Source: Sequoia sempervirens (lineage: Eukaryota > Streptophyta > Pinopsida > Cupressales > Cupressaceae). From it: a DNA stretch of 64,000 bases. A program made the translations under genes and the position numbers. The notes under the pieces are model-generated. The model saw only the letters and a program-made list of their open reading frames with translations. It was not told where the DNA came from and did not search any database. Position 1 is the stretch's first letter. Every line of letters starts with the position of its first letter. Below are positions 1 to 12,055 of the stretch, piece after piece. The stretch is taken from contig VDFB02296745.1 of NCBI GenBank assembly GCA_007258455.2, positions 1-64,000 on the forward strand, read 5' to 3'.

Positions 1-1500
1 GTAAAGGGGTGGAATAAGTTAACGTTTGGTAACATTTTTGAGTTAAAAAATGCTTTGGGAAAAAGTTTAACAGAAATACAAGATAGAATGGAGTTTGGTT
101 TGGCGGATGAAGAGACTTGTGTGAAGGAAAGAGAGTTGAGATCCCAATGGTACAAATACAATTAAAAAGGAGGAAATATTCTGGAAACAAAAGTCAAGAG
201 TTCAATGGTTGACGAAAGGGGACATGAACACCAAATTTTTCCACCAATCTACTCTCAAAAATAGAAGCATAAATAGAATTAGATCATTGGTTAAAGAGGA
301 CGACTCTATTATTACTAATGAAAGAGAGATTTCTAGGGAAGCTGTAATTTTTTTCTCCTCCTACCTCTTAAACCCTGTCAATGATCCTCAGGTTAATGTT
401 GATTTTCTTAATGTTATTCCTAATGTTGTCTCTAAGTTAGATCTTAAGATGATGACTAATACTATTTCTCTGGAGGAAGTTAAAAAGTTTGTTTTTTCCT
501 TTGAAGCCCTTAAAGCCCTTGGTCCTGATGGTTTCCCCCTTGTTTTTTTTCAAAATTACTGGGAAATTGTTAAAGATGATCTCTTTAATGTTGCTAGAGA
601 CTTTTTTAGGTCAGGAAGGTTGTTAAGCAATCTGAATGCTACTTTTATAGCTCTTATCCCTAAATCTGTTAATGCCTCTACAATGAAAGACTTTAGGCCT
701 ATTAGTATTTGTAATACTGTTTATAAAATTTTCTCTAAAATTTTGGTGTTTAGACTTAAACTGGTGTTGGGTAAAATGATAGCTCCTAATCAAAAAGGTT
801 TTGTTGAAGGTAGAAACATTCTTGATGTTGTTATTTCGACTCATGAGATAATCCACTCCATGGAGCATTCAAAAAAGCCTGGAATGGCCTTTAAAATTGA
901 CATCTCAAAAGCTTATGATAGAGTCTCCTAGTCTTTCCTTTTTGCTATTCTCAAGTAGTTTGGGATACATGGTAGGTTCTTAAAGATGATTTCGGCTTGT
1001 GTTACTTCTCCTGTGTACTTTTTTTTGGTTAATGGTGTTCCCCAAGGCTTCTTCTCTTGTGGGTGCAGTCTCAGGCAGGGGGACCCCTTTCTCCCTACTT
1101 GTTTATTATTTTCGCTGAAGCCCTGGGAAGAAATATTCAAAGGTTGGTGGATGTGCAAGCTATTAAAGGTATAAAGGTTGCTTCTTCTCTCAGGCCCGAT
1201 TCCCATCAACAATTTGTTGATGATACCCTATTGTTTAGGGATGCTTCGGTGGGGGAAGCAGGTGCTTGGAAACAAATTCTTAATGATTATGCTAAAGTTT
1301 CTGGTTAGTGCATTAATTATGAGAAAAGAAAAGTTTACTTGTTCAACACTGATCAGTAGATAAGGGATAGAGTGAAAAGAATTTTGGGGTGTCAAGAAGC
1401 TGAGTTTCCTAATACATACCTGGGGCTTCCATTGTTTTCCAAGAGATTAAAAATAATTACTAGAACAAGTTATTAGAAAGGATTCAACATAAATTGGCTA
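1..1500 (+). pseudogene. LINE ORF2 reverse transcriptase, decayed
   Basis: This would copy LINE RNA into DNA at the target site. The linker typical of plant LINEs (WKQKSRVQWLTKGDMNTKFF) is readable near 182-245. The motif FRPISICNTVYKIFSKIL lies near 690-745 and the first catalytic aspartate is in KIDISKAYDRVS near 895-930, where a stop replaces an expected Trp or Gln codon. The frame then shifts. GDPLSPYLFIIFAEALGR appears near 1,080-1,135, and the catalytic centre reads QFVDDTLLF near 1,210-1,236, a variant of the usual FADD or YADD. Further stops follow at about 1,308 and 1,360, and similarity fades by about 1,700. The identification as a LINE reverse transcriptase is firm; activity is excluded by the lesions. 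Confidence 0.85.
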
Positions 1501-1832
1501 GATGGAAGGGGAAGTTGTTGAGTTTAGTTGGTAAGAACTAACTCCTAAAAGCCTCTCTTTAGAATATTCTAGTGTATTACCTTTCCTTGTTTAAAATTCC
1601 TACTCATATATGGGAGAAGATAGAACGAATTTAGAGGAAATTCTTATGGTCAGGAATAGAGGAAAAAAATAGACTTTCTCTTGTCAGTTGGGAAAAATTT
1701 TGTAGGCCTTGAAGGTGTGGGGGGTTACGGATGAGAAGAATTTATATGCTAAATAAATCCTTAACTGTAAAAATTGGTTGGAACCTTCTGGAAGGCTCAA
1801 AAGACTAGGTCAAAATCTTCGAAGCCAAGTAC

Positions 1833-3354
1833 TTGAGAAACAAGAACTTTGGCTCCTTTCTGTCTCAATTGGATCTCCCTTCTAGCTCTACCCTATGGAA
1901 CCACCTAATTAGATTAAGGAATGTGCTAAAGTTGGGGACAAGGAAGAGAATAGGGAATGGATTTAACATGGACTTTTGGAAGGACCTTTGGATAGAGAAT
2001 GCCACCCTATTTGCTAATGAGGATTTGAATCCCCTAAAGTGCAACCTCCATAGAATTTATGGCACAAAGGTGAGAGAATACATAAATTGGGAAGGGGGGG
2101 AGCCAAAATGGAAGGATTTTGATGCCTTGCTAAGGAAAAATAATTTGAGGGGTCAAAGACAGGTGAACTAGGCTCCTCTACTCATCAATTTGTATAATTT
2201 GATTGGGGAGGAAAAATGGTTTGATAGGGGAAGGGAGGATGAATGGCTCTGGAAAAGTAACCCCTTTGGCTTTTCTTAGTTAGAAAGACCTATATGAAGA
2301 CTTGGTGAGGGCCCAAGATGTTGTTCCTAGTTCCTTTTGGAAAGTGGTGTGGCTTAAGAATTTGATTTCTAAAATAAACTGTTTCTAGTGGTCGGTGGCC
2401 CATGGAAATATCCCTACCATTGATAACCTGGTAAAGAGAGGTTTCCATTTGGTTAATTGGTGTTCTCTATATAACCAGGAGGAAGAATCAATAACTCATT
2501 TGTTCTTCCATTGCAATTATGCGAGGGAAGTGTGGTCCAAGGTGTTGCAGTTGTTGCCTTTGGATTGGGTTTTTCCCAACTCAATGAAGTTGTTTATTGA
2601 AGGCTGGTCTAACAGTCCTTTCTCTCACAATGCCATAATGGATTTGTGGCATCAATTTCCCCCCTTTGTTACTTGGGGGATTTGGAAGGAGAGAAACAAC
2701 AAATTTTTTGGAGAGGTGGATAGAAGCAAAGAGGAGGTGTTTTAGATAGTTAGAACTCAAATTAAGGAAAATATGGAGGTAAGCAAACTCAACTTCTCCA
2801 ACTACTAGCCAAACTATAAGAAGATGAGAATAAAACAAAATTGGGGTATAAGTAGAGACCTAACCAATCTGAATTGGTCTAAGATGCTTAAAAGGTTGGG
2901 TAATGTCTGGTGTCCTCCTATGAAAGATTGGGTGAAATGCAATTTTGACGGTTGTTCTAAAGGAAATTCGGGTTAGGCTGGAGTTGGTGGCCTGGTGAGA
3001 AACTAGAATGGTGACTGCATAATGGATTTTGGTGTGAACCTAGGGATTTTTTCAAACAACAAAATTGAAGCTATGGCTGCTTTTGGAGCTTTCAAATTCT
3101 TAAAGGAGTTGGGGTTCAAAAATTTTATGATTGAAGGGGACTCAAAATTTATTGTGGATATTTTAAATGATGTTGCTACTCCCCCTTGGGAAATAAAAAA
3201 TATTACCGGTAGATGTAAAGTTATTAAAAATTATTTTACTATTTGCCGGGTTCTACATGTGTACAAGGAAGGGAATTGTGCGGCTGACTTTGTGGCCAAT
3301 GTGGTGCTGGAGTGTAGGGTTTGGACTAGGTGGACCAATGGGAACATCTTGTAG
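1833..3354 (+). pseudogene. LINE ORF2 C-terminus: zinc-binding and RNase H domains, decayed
   Basis: The segment 1,833-2,171 carries the Trp-rich region typical of plant LINEs (RKRIGNGFNMDFWKDLW). At 2,395-2,745 comes the zinc-binding reverse-transcriptase-associated domain, with ESITHLFFHCNYAREVWSKV retaining the H-x-C pattern. RNase H spans about 2,935-3,354: NFDGCSKGNSG (first Asp), IEAMAA (Glu) and IEGDSKFIVDIL (second Asp) are all readable, and the final His-containing motif has degenerated to KEGNCAADFVAN. In-frame stops occur near 2,975 and 3,004. Together with the upstream segment this accounts for the C-terminal two thirds of ORF2. Loss by point mutation rather than rearrangement is what I see. 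Confidence 0.82.
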
Positions 3355-3376
3355 CCTCTGAGAGATATCATACTCA

Positions 3377-5443
3377 ATGAAAAGTTTGAAAATGCATACC
3401 AAACAAATATCTGAGAAGTTGGTTGGTGATAGGATGGAAGAGTACATTGTGGCATTGCCAAGCTTTCCTAATAATGATGGCTTAAGTGGTACATGCATAC
3501 ATAGGAGGATCCTTGAGGGAGATTTTTTCATTAATTTCTCGTTAAAGATTATGATCAAAAATCACATGCCGATTATAGTTCTCTTAAAGGCTGTCTTTTC
3601 TACGTGTGCCAATTTTCCCTTTGTTAGTTATACATGAATTTCTATAGAGGGAAATGGCAAGATTTTAATTATGGGTGTTATTGCTTGCAGAAGTCATAAT
3701 GCCTTTTGGGCTCCAAGAAATGTGAGGCTATCATCCCTAAGAAGAAACACCCTGTATTGCAAATCTTTTGTGAGTTAGTTTTTAGCTCGGGTTTTGAATG
3801 GTGGTTTTGGTCCGCAAAGAAAGTTGGTTGTTGAGGAGAGTATGAATTCTAGCCAGTCTTTACAAAAGAATTTATAGATGAGAAAGATGGGAGGCCTAAG
3901 AAAAAGAACCGAACCACCTAACTACTAGGCGTTGAAGCAGAATGTTGACCTCTGGATAATGTTCAAAAATGCGGGAATAGATTGCTTCTTCCAATCCCTC
4001 AAAGGCTACAATGAAAATTAACGGTGAAGTTTACAAACTCTTGGAGGAGAGGCTGTGTTTCTGTTGGAGCTATGAAATTTGAGGTGACTTCTCATTTCAT
4101 AGCAGAGGCCACGAGGCTGCAAAATTCTGGTCTGAAGGTTGCCAAAAAGAGTGGAGCTGATTACCAACGTTTTGTGGATAATTTTTTGCACTATGGGGAA
4201 AATCTCAAGCAGTTTCAAAATGGGTATGCCAGACTCGAACTTCCTCCTCCTTTTTACCTTGTGAGTCTATTTGTTATGCGATATTTCACCCTAGAAGGTC
4301 ACTATATTTTTGTTCATGCTTATCGTTTTCCTATTTTGAACCACATTAGACATGGGGAATGCATAAACCTTTCATTTTACCTTCTATTCTCTATGCAGTT
4401 GAATATTGAGAAAGGTGCTAACCCGTTGCTTCACTAGGGCTTAATGCTTACTTTGTACAAAATTTCCCTTTCCCAAAATCCACATGGTAATCCTCTTAAT
4501 GCTAGAGAGGAGAACCTTGAACCTTCTGATGAGGAAAATGTTGAGTTTTAGAGGGTGGAAAACCTTGAAGTTGATGAACCTTTGGTTGTTGATCATTCTC
4601 CCTGCAACCCCCTGCTGTTGTTGCAAGATGTTTGCTTATCCTTGCTAAGAGTTCCTCTCCAGTGGCTAATGTGTCGAACCCTTCTACCCCTCGGTCCTAG
4701 AAAAGTGAGGACTCAAAAAATGTGGACTTGCTACTTACCAAAGTTACCCCTGGAAAAAGAAAACACTCTCCCTTGCTACTCGAACTCCCTACAACTAAGA
4801 AACCTAGAAAAGAGGTCAATCCTTGTGAAGTTATTCATATTTCGAAGGATGTGAATCAAAAAGAAGAGATCAAGGATAAATTATAGGGTTAGGGGAGTGG
4901 AGGGAGTGGTGAAAGGATGTCAGAACGACTGGCAAAGGCAACCTCAAAAGAGAAAAAGGGAAAGAAAAAATGTCTGTTGATGTGGAGGATATCCCGGGTT
5001 ATGAGGAATTTGAGGCTCACGAAGATGATGATTTTGAGGATTTTGAATTTGAGGAAACTTCCTACAATATGGGGGAAGATGAATTGGAGGAGGAAACAAA
5101 ATATGAGGAAGAGGAGGAGCAAGTGGAGCCATCTGGAGAAAATAATGAAACTAGGAATGAAGAGGATGTTGGGTTCTCTGGTCGGGAGAATAATTTTGAA
5201 TTATTGAGTATTGATTTTCTTAAAAGCATACTAAATTTTTTGCAGGTCCAATTTTAGGATATGGAAAAGGCTTTGGTGACCCTGATGAGATTATCCAACA
5301 GGATGATGAGACACACAATGTTGGGAGTGGCCTCAAGAGAAGCAAAGATTAGCAAAAAACTAAAGAAGCAAGGAAAGGTTGAATCCCTCAAACTGCTGGA
5401 TGAAACAGACGAACCTTATTGGTGGGAGTATGTGCTCTCTTAG
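3377..5443 (+). pseudogene. Unrecognised ORF directly downstream of LINE RNase H
   Basis: I do not recognise this protein. A reading frame opens with ATG about 22 bases after the RNase H stop and stays in one frame, with a few stops, to about 4,020; a shift then leads into a well-preserved block at 4,024-4,437. Residues there include FKNAGIDCFFQSLKGYNE just before the shift, then FEVTSHFIAEATRLQNSGLK and ARLELPPPF, LFVMRYFTLEG and HAYRFPILNHIRH, which look like one globular domain. A Lys/Arg-rich, NLS-like stretch (around 4,755-4,820, TTKKPRKE) follows, then a strongly acidic region at about 4,970-5,150 and a basic tail that ends in EPYWWEYVLS near 5,441. Total length is near 690 codons. It may be a third ORF of the LINE or a captured gene. 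Confidence 0.5.
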
Positions 5444-5815
5444 GGGAGTATGGGGACTTGTTAAGGAAGGCCAACTAATGGCTTGGGTTATTGTCTTTCC
5501 TGCTTTTGATGGGTTTTCTATTTTTTATCATTATCTGGGACTGTTCGTATTTTATCTTTAAGATCTGGTGGAATACCACTTGGTATATTGTGGACTTAAT
5601 CAATAGTCTTTGTAGCTTAAATTTTCCTGGTAGTAACTTTTTTTTTATAATTATGGGCTAGACTATAGTGATGGTTTTAAATCTAGGCTTGCGAGCCATT
5701 ATCATGCTGTTTTTTGGTTTGGTTGGTAGTGTTGTTTTCCACCTTGGTATCTTTTTTTGATCTGCTATTGTTCCATAGGATTAGGCCCCTTCCCTGCTTA
5801 TATTATAAAAAACAA
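5444..5815 (+). other. T-rich non-coding tail, probable LINE 3' untranslated region
   Basis: Stop-rich, T- and TTTG-rich DNA without a plausible frame, ending in a short A-run (ataaaaaac) near 5,806-5,814. It resembles the 3' end of plant LINEs. The target-site duplication cannot be tested because the 5' end of the element is outside the window. Confidence 0.4.
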
Positions 5816-7700
5816 ATCGATTATTCGATAAATGAGAGATTTTTAGGATATCTATTCTTCTTCTCATATCATCTCTTATTCTTATGGATTTCATTCTATA
5901 TTTTTATGATCTAAGTTTATTCACTTCTTTCAACAACTCTCAGTTTGAAAATACACTACTGAGGTGGAAGCCTTTTGGGAAGACAAGCCAATATTATCAT
6001 CTATACATTGTGTGATAATAGAAGTAGAGGCATCTAAGTATAAGAAAGGGAATTTCCTCTATTTTACTAGCATACTTGTAGGATTGACCTAAGTTGAAGT
6101 GGCTACAACCACATTGAGAGGAATAACATGAGTTTACATACCTTCCCTAAGATCATATTCTCTTTGAACTTGTTCACTTTATTTTAAAAAAAAAAAAGGA
6201 TTTCATCATAGTTAGAATCCATCTAGTTCATTTCCCCTTAGAAATTCAAGATTTAGAATGGGTGTTTGGGAATTACTACCCAATTGAGGTGTGGTTAAGG
6301 TTCTTTCCTTGCAATTTACAAAAGTATCAATTAGAGGTTATGTGGTCTTACTTGCATCCTTATTCTTGCATTTTTTTCTTTGGTTTGGAAGCTTGCTAGC
6401 TAACTTCCTTCTAGGATTAGTATGGAACAAAGATATTCTTCAATCCATCTTCGATAATGAACCTTATTCTTTTTAAAATCATTGGTTAGGAGATTATAGA
6501 CTCACAACCCACAGATAGGAATAAAATATTTAACCAAGTTTGCAAGAATACTTTGAGTGATAGACACACCCAATTTTTCCTTTAAAATTTAATCAAAACA
6601 CAACTTACAACATAAAAAAATTCCACTACCCAATAATTACTAATGGACATCAAATTTTCCACAAAAATCCCTAGTAGAGTTCCCAATTTTTTGGTGTTTC
6701 GATTTGATTTCCTAAAATATTATAAAGATTATCCATATTTTATGCTTGGAGATCTCATATCAATGGCCAACAAACAAGAAATAATTTCACTATTGCTCTC
6801 TTTTGCACTCTAGTTTCTGCAAGACCTAGGGGATAACCCTTCTCAATATCAAAAGGTTTAATATTATATACCAGGATATTGTATTAGTAGACATGTTCTC
6901 ATAACATACACCAAGAATACATGAAAACCTATGAAAATTGGCTAATTTCCTTGAGAGTTGTCTATGGATAGTTTTGAGAGCATATATAATTTAACAAGTC
7001 AATGAAACTTTTGAAATAATGCTTAATTTTGAACGGTCCTAGACCTACAACTAGTTTACTTGGTTGGATTGGTGGCTTAAATCATGGGTAATAGTGTCAA
7101 AGGATCTTGAAAATGCTCCCTAATAAAAAATGTAGAAAAAACTCAATGGAATCTTAACATTATTTCCTTACAATAATGTATCCTATACTAAGATTCAACT
7201 TCAATTCTTCTTAACAATCCATAAATAGTTTGAGACTCTCAAATTTTCAAGTACAGAGAATTAATCTATTACTTTAACAAAATCTATAAAAGAAACATTC
7301 ATTGCATAGTGATGTAAAGATGAACTCAAAAAATTACTGATCAATTTTATTCTTGAGAGAATTAAAGCATACATTGGAGATAATTACCATTGATCCACCT
7401 TTCAAATGATATTTGTATCTTCTAAGTTTGTATATTGATATATAGAGAATTTTACATTTTCTTTCACCTTTTTTAATAAAATCTAGAATAAGATTATTCT
7501 CATCTAAACACAACTTTCCTAGTTACAATCTTCTAGGATCCTAAAAAATGGATCGAAATCCCTTTGTATAGAAACAAGGAAATCTTAGATCCTTGAATAG
7601 ATGTCATAATTTAATTTTCCAAACTGTTCATTTGACCAAACAAACTGGTGGTACAACTGCCCCATATAAGACAATAAGTACAACACTAGGAGACAAAATA
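5816..7700. other. AT-rich DNA with no recognisable feature
   Basis: No gene, clear repeat or RNA was seen. Short open stretches on both strands are stop-bounded and show no domain-like composition. The end nearest 7,700 may include the far C-terminal end of the minus-strand pseudogene described next, but I cannot follow its frame with confidence there. Confidence 0.4.
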
Positions 7701-9773
7701 GTTCTAGGAGCCAGTGGAGGAGATATTTTTTTGATGTGCATAATACTTGACAAAATTTGGTAGCTGCATGATGTTGTCAGTTATATTTCTCCACCCATGC
7801 TACACAAGTATCATCTAGAGGTCAAATAAAAGTAAGAATTTGACTAGAAAAATTAAAAGGAGAAGAATATTCCTCATTTGTCCACTTCTTAGCTTCTTAA
7901 AGAACTTTACTAAGCCTATGTATAGCTTTATTAGTTTTTCCATGGCAGTATTGTATTCATCCCTATCCACTTTATTATTTGCACAAATATAACTATGAAT
8001 GGAAGGTAAGATGCTGGTGAACTCTACTCTCCACAATCTATATGCCTTAATCTCTCCTCTTGATATTTAGGGAATCAAATCTCCCACCAAATCCTCAAAA
8101 GAACTCAAAACTTGTTTTAAAGAAAACTAAAAACTTTCATTGATAATCAATTTCTCCTCCACTACTCGAGATTTTTTTAAAAAAATTGATAATGTGCTAG
8201 GAGTACAGGTACATCAAATTGGCCATGTTAAAAAAAATTCCCATCATTGGAATCTTTAGATTCCAGAAATATAAGATGCTCTTCAAGTTATATTTCACTT
8301 GGAAATGGTTGGCATGAATATTCCTTAAGGAACTATAACCATTTTAGGTCTCTTCAAGGTGACTAAGGATGCATGATAACATATGTTCAAGTAGGTTATC
8401 AATTATATCTATAGAATATTTACCTTCCTCCACCTTTTTTGTTTTCTTTAATTCTTGAATCTTCTTGAGTGATGAACTTATAATTCCTTGATTTTCAAAT
8501 TTAATTCCTCATTTTCCATAGATGATGAATCATTTGTAATATCTTGAGGAGGTGGAAGAAATCCTAAAACTTTATTGTACTCTTGTAGTAGTCTCACAGT
8601 CTAATCATTAGCTTTCTTTAGATAAACTTCTAATTTCCTTCCTACTGCCCCAATGAAGATGGTTGTGTTCACTATCAAATATGATACCTAAAGAGAACTT
8701 GTGTCTCCAAGCCTTCTTACAATTTTATTTTCAACCAAATCATTGGCATCCCTTATCATTTTTGGCTTGTTGTTTCAAGGTATATGGGCCATACTACTAA
8801 GGTATCATTCTTTGGACTAAATATTGAGCCAAAATACAAGGACTCTACTTGCTCCTCAGAGGTGACGGCTGGGTCATCTCCTTCTTTCCTTCTCAATGTA
8901 TCAAAACATATAGTTGAAGAGATATCCGATCCTTCCAACAACAAAAAATAACAGTTTCTAACTTTTTCCCTCCCCCTTTAAGTGATCATGTTTAAAATGT
9001 AAAAAATTACTTTAGATAAAACTTCTACAACTAACTTTTCCCTATCCTCTTCTTTCATATTTTCTCTTATTTCCTTTAATTTCCTCTTTTACAATTTTTT
9101 CTTGAGGATGAAATATTTGAACTCCTTGGTGGTGATGAATCTATCATCCACCATGAACTTAATGCAATCAAATAGTCTTCTGATACTACTCTTCCAATCT
9201 AAAATTTAATTAATGCTTTGTTACTGGAGGGAGCTTCAACCATAACCCTTGGTATTGGGTTGATGACTTGGCTTATTTCCTTAATGTTTGGTACATACTC
9301 ATCATCACCCATAGGGTAATCTACCAAGGTTTGAGGGTCAATTTGTTGCAATGGCATCTATTATTTAGGGGTTTGTTACATAACGACTTGGGTAGATGAT
9401 TAAGACCTTTGAATTGTACCTAAGGCACATTAGCCAATAAATTGTTGGCATTATTCATCATCATTATTATTATGAGGATGGGGTATGCAATATCTATATG
9501 GGCCCCTTTGTAAGAGGGACCTAACCCTTTTCTCTTTTCTTCTACTATCTATAGCTTTATGCATGTCTCCCTCTTTTTCTTCACCTCATTTTCAAATGAG
9601 AAATTTCTTATTAAATAATCAACCTTATCAAAATGATATATATATTTCGACAACTTATATGTAGTTCTTGTATTGTGGATGATTTTTTATAGATCATAAC
9701 TCCTTATTTTATCCAACCTCATCCTATATGGATGTAATTTAGTGTATAGTAGCTCCAGGATTTCCTTATATGT
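7700..9773 (-). pseudogene. Unrecognised large gene, C-terminal part, decayed
   Basis: Read on the minus strand from 9,773 downward, a coherent protein can be followed through scattered stops. It begins EILELLYTKLHPYRMRLDKI, continues through KRKGLGPSYKGAHIDIAYP near 9,540-9,470, through an acidic segment (EGDDPAVTSEEQVES near 8,900-8,850), and then a helical, coiled-coil-like region with LEVYLKKAND and VRLLQEYNKVLGFLPPPQDI near 8,640-8,540. Similarity to a real frame is clear to about 8,400 and patchy to 7,700. I recognise no domain. It is the downstream part of the gene whose start is at 12,777, interrupted by a LINE tail and a solo LTR. Most internal stops are TAG or TGA. Confidence 0.55.
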
Positions 9774-10050
9774 TTTTGATTAATGATAAATAGGTTTTGA
9801 AGGGTACTTGAAACCCTGTACAAAAAGGAATAGTGGAAAAAAAGATGTACAATGGATTGCCCACCCAACACACCAAAAACAAGATGATTACTAGAACATC
9901 AACAGACCATCAACGAAAACAACAAAAATCAGCAGAGCAAAAAAAAACCATTAGAGAAGTTCTTTGAGCATCCTTGCTACTCCCATATCCTTAGATGGTA
10001 GCCTATCATGCATCTCCATTAAGCCTAGGGACCAAATAATGAATATCCTT
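9774..10050 (-). mobile_element. 5'-truncated LINE tail with target-site duplication
   Basis: On the minus strand this 277-bp piece is T-rich and G-rich, carries a tgtacagggttt segment and ends with aatcaaaaa, like the 3' end of plant LINEs. It is flanked by near-identical direct repeats, AGGATTTCCTTATATGTT (about 9,757-9,774) and AGGATTTCCTTAGATGTT (10,051-10,068), with one mismatch. That length is typical of LINE target-site duplications. Ignoring the insert and one repeat copy joins the two pieces of the minus-strand pseudogene in one frame. Confidence 0.7.
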
Positions 10051-10618
10051 AGGATTTCCTTAGATGTTCAATGGAAGTAAAAAATGAACAATATTTCTGA
10101 TAGGAGAGAACCTTTTTTCCTGTTCCTAAAATGAGTCTTATCAAACTCATTCAATTGCCACATGACTTCCAAGAATGCAATTCTATTAGGCACTGATGTG
10201 GTAAATATGTGGGGGGTCACTTGGGCACCATAAACTCTAATGAGTGTGGAATCTATGTAGAAAAACCAATCTCCCAAATTATGCTAAATCCCTAGCTCTA
10301 GTTGTTGGTCTATGGTCTTAGAAACCTTCTAACCTTCACTGTTATTCTCTAGTCTAGAGGTTGTCCCAAGTTTCTAAGAATATCCTTGATGAAGAACTCC
10401 TTAAAGATAACAAAATTGACCTTCTTATAGTTGTTGTCCTAAATATATGTCCATTCCTAGACATGCAGCATATGCTTTTGCTCATCAATAGGTCTAACTT
10501 GCAACAATTGTGACCAAAATCTTCTACCATGGAACAATACAATATGTCACAAAAGTGAGTACCACTTGAAACAAACCATGTCACCATCGTTCTTCAATTT
10601 TGACAAACTTTTATTTAT
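10051..10618 (-). pseudogene. Unrecognised large gene, middle part, decayed
   Basis: The minus-strand frame from 10,618 reads through DGDMVCFKWYSLL, HIVLFHGRRFWSQLLQVRP, a segment ending IKDILRNLGQPLD near 10,360, then GDWFFYIDSTLIRVYGAQVT near 10,275-10,215 and NRIAFLEVMWQLNEFDKTHF. There are several stops and one frameshift near 10,280. The Trp- and Tyr-rich spacing suggests a folded domain, which I cannot name. The segment is bounded on the right by a solo LTR and on the left by a LINE tail. In both cases the frame resumes beyond the insert, so the three pieces belonged to one gene. Confidence 0.6.
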
Positions 10619-10623
10619 ACCAT

Positions 10624-12055
10624 TGTAGTGTAGAAAAAAGTAACCCTTTTTCACACTTAATTTGAGAATGAATAATTCATGATAAAATGGACTTAATTGT
10701 GCCTTATTTAGGGTGTTGTAAAGTGTATTTTTATGCTTTCACACTAATCTAGGGATCTACTAAATAATTGAGGTTAAATTGAGCTTAATCGGCCCCTTAA
10801 ATTCAAATCCAAGCCTAAAACTCATAAATGAAATTACACAACACTTAATTTTGTAAGGAATGTATCCTAGGATAGTGACCTAGGACCCATTCACCACCTA
10901 GCGAATTGGTCCTCACTAGGTCCTAGGACCCCCTTTTGGCATGACATTTCACATTCCTTGAAACATGTCCTAGTTAGGTCTTCTAGGACCCATTATCCCT
11001 ATGGAAAATGGGTCCTCACTAACTTAGGACACCCCCCTTGGGGTGTGGTTTTGGTGGTATTTTAATAATTTCAAATCCTAGATCTGATGTTGGCTTTTGT
11101 TATTTGAATTTTGAGATTTCATCTTAAGTTAAGTATAAATATAAGGTTATTTTCACATAGTTTCATCTAAGATCACCTAGAAGACTTTCATGAGATCAAG
11201 TAACTTTCACAAGAGCATTATAGAGCATTCAAGAGCATTCAAGAAGGAATTTAAAGGTAGATTATTGAAGTTTATTGCAGCGATCAAAGGTCATATTATC
11301 ATGTCAAAGGAAAAGTGCATCATGCATGTTGTTGAGCTAATATGTTGATGTAGCATTGGAGATCCTATTCAAGCATTGTTTCATATCAAAGTTCAAGATC
11401 AACATCTACATACATTGAGGCTGCTTCATGCTAGATTGTTAATTTGTACTCCAAGGTTCAATTGAGGATTGGTGAGTTGTAGCATCACATTGTTCATTCA
11501 TCTTCCTTTTATGCATTGTTTCAATTCAAGGTTTGATTACCAAAATGGGGTTTGACCAAGGAAAACCCCTATTCCCTAACACAACAATTTTTTTCTCCTC
11601 TTTGATGTGTGATTGCAAGTTTTAGGTTGAAGATCAAGTGGAGAGAAAAATTGGAAAAAGTTGTTAAAGTTGCAAAAGTTATCTTTCTTGTAAAATCACA
11701 GAAACTAAGCTACAAAATTTATTTCTGACTTTTGGAAGCTAATCACCTAAGATCTGGGAGCACAGACATTGAAGAACAAGACCCCAAAATTGATTTTCCA
11801 AAACCCTAATAGGGACCCATTTTCCATTGGGCGAATGAGTCCTCAATGAGGCCTAAAAAAGCAATTTCTGCAATAGGTACACATCATTTTACCATCTTAA
11901 AACCTACCTTTTTACTATCATAACAATGAGGTTTGTTTTTTGATTGTTGTTTATGCATTATACCTTTCATAATTGAGTGAAACTGACAGACAAAAAATTA
12001 GGTGTACCCATTTGTTGATCTCATTTGTGGTGCACCTACATTTTTCTTTGTTTCA
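10624..12055. mobile_element. Solo LTR, 1,432 bp, target-site duplication ACCAT
   Basis: The sequence starts TGTAGTGTAG and ends TTTGTTTCA, the TG...CA ends of an LTR. It is flanked by ACCAT on both sides (10,619-10,623 and 12,056-12,060). No second copy, primer-binding site or internal region is present, so it is a solo LTR left by LTR-LTR recombination. It contains GTTTGACCAAGGAAAACCCC near 11,549-11,568, a motif shared with other LTRs in the window; by that motif the LTR points to the plus strand. Without the LTR and one ACCAT, the minus-strand pseudogene reads in frame across the site. Confidence 0.82.

Larger units (their letters stand above)
1..5815 (+). mobile_element. LINE (non-LTR retrotransposon), 5' end outside the window
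   Basis: The window opens inside ORF2 of a plant L1-type LINE. In order it shows the linker before the reverse transcriptase, the reverse transcriptase palm, a zinc-binding reverse-transcriptase-associated domain, RNase H, then an additional ORF and a T-rich 3' untranslated stretch that ends in a short A-run near 5,809-5,815. No endonuclease domain is visible because the 5' part lies before base 1. No poly(A) or target-site duplication is seen between the RNase H stop (3,354) and the next ORF, so I keep the downstream ORF inside the element. That assignment, and the 3' boundary, are inferred. The element is dead, with many stops and several frameshifts. Confidence 0.75.
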
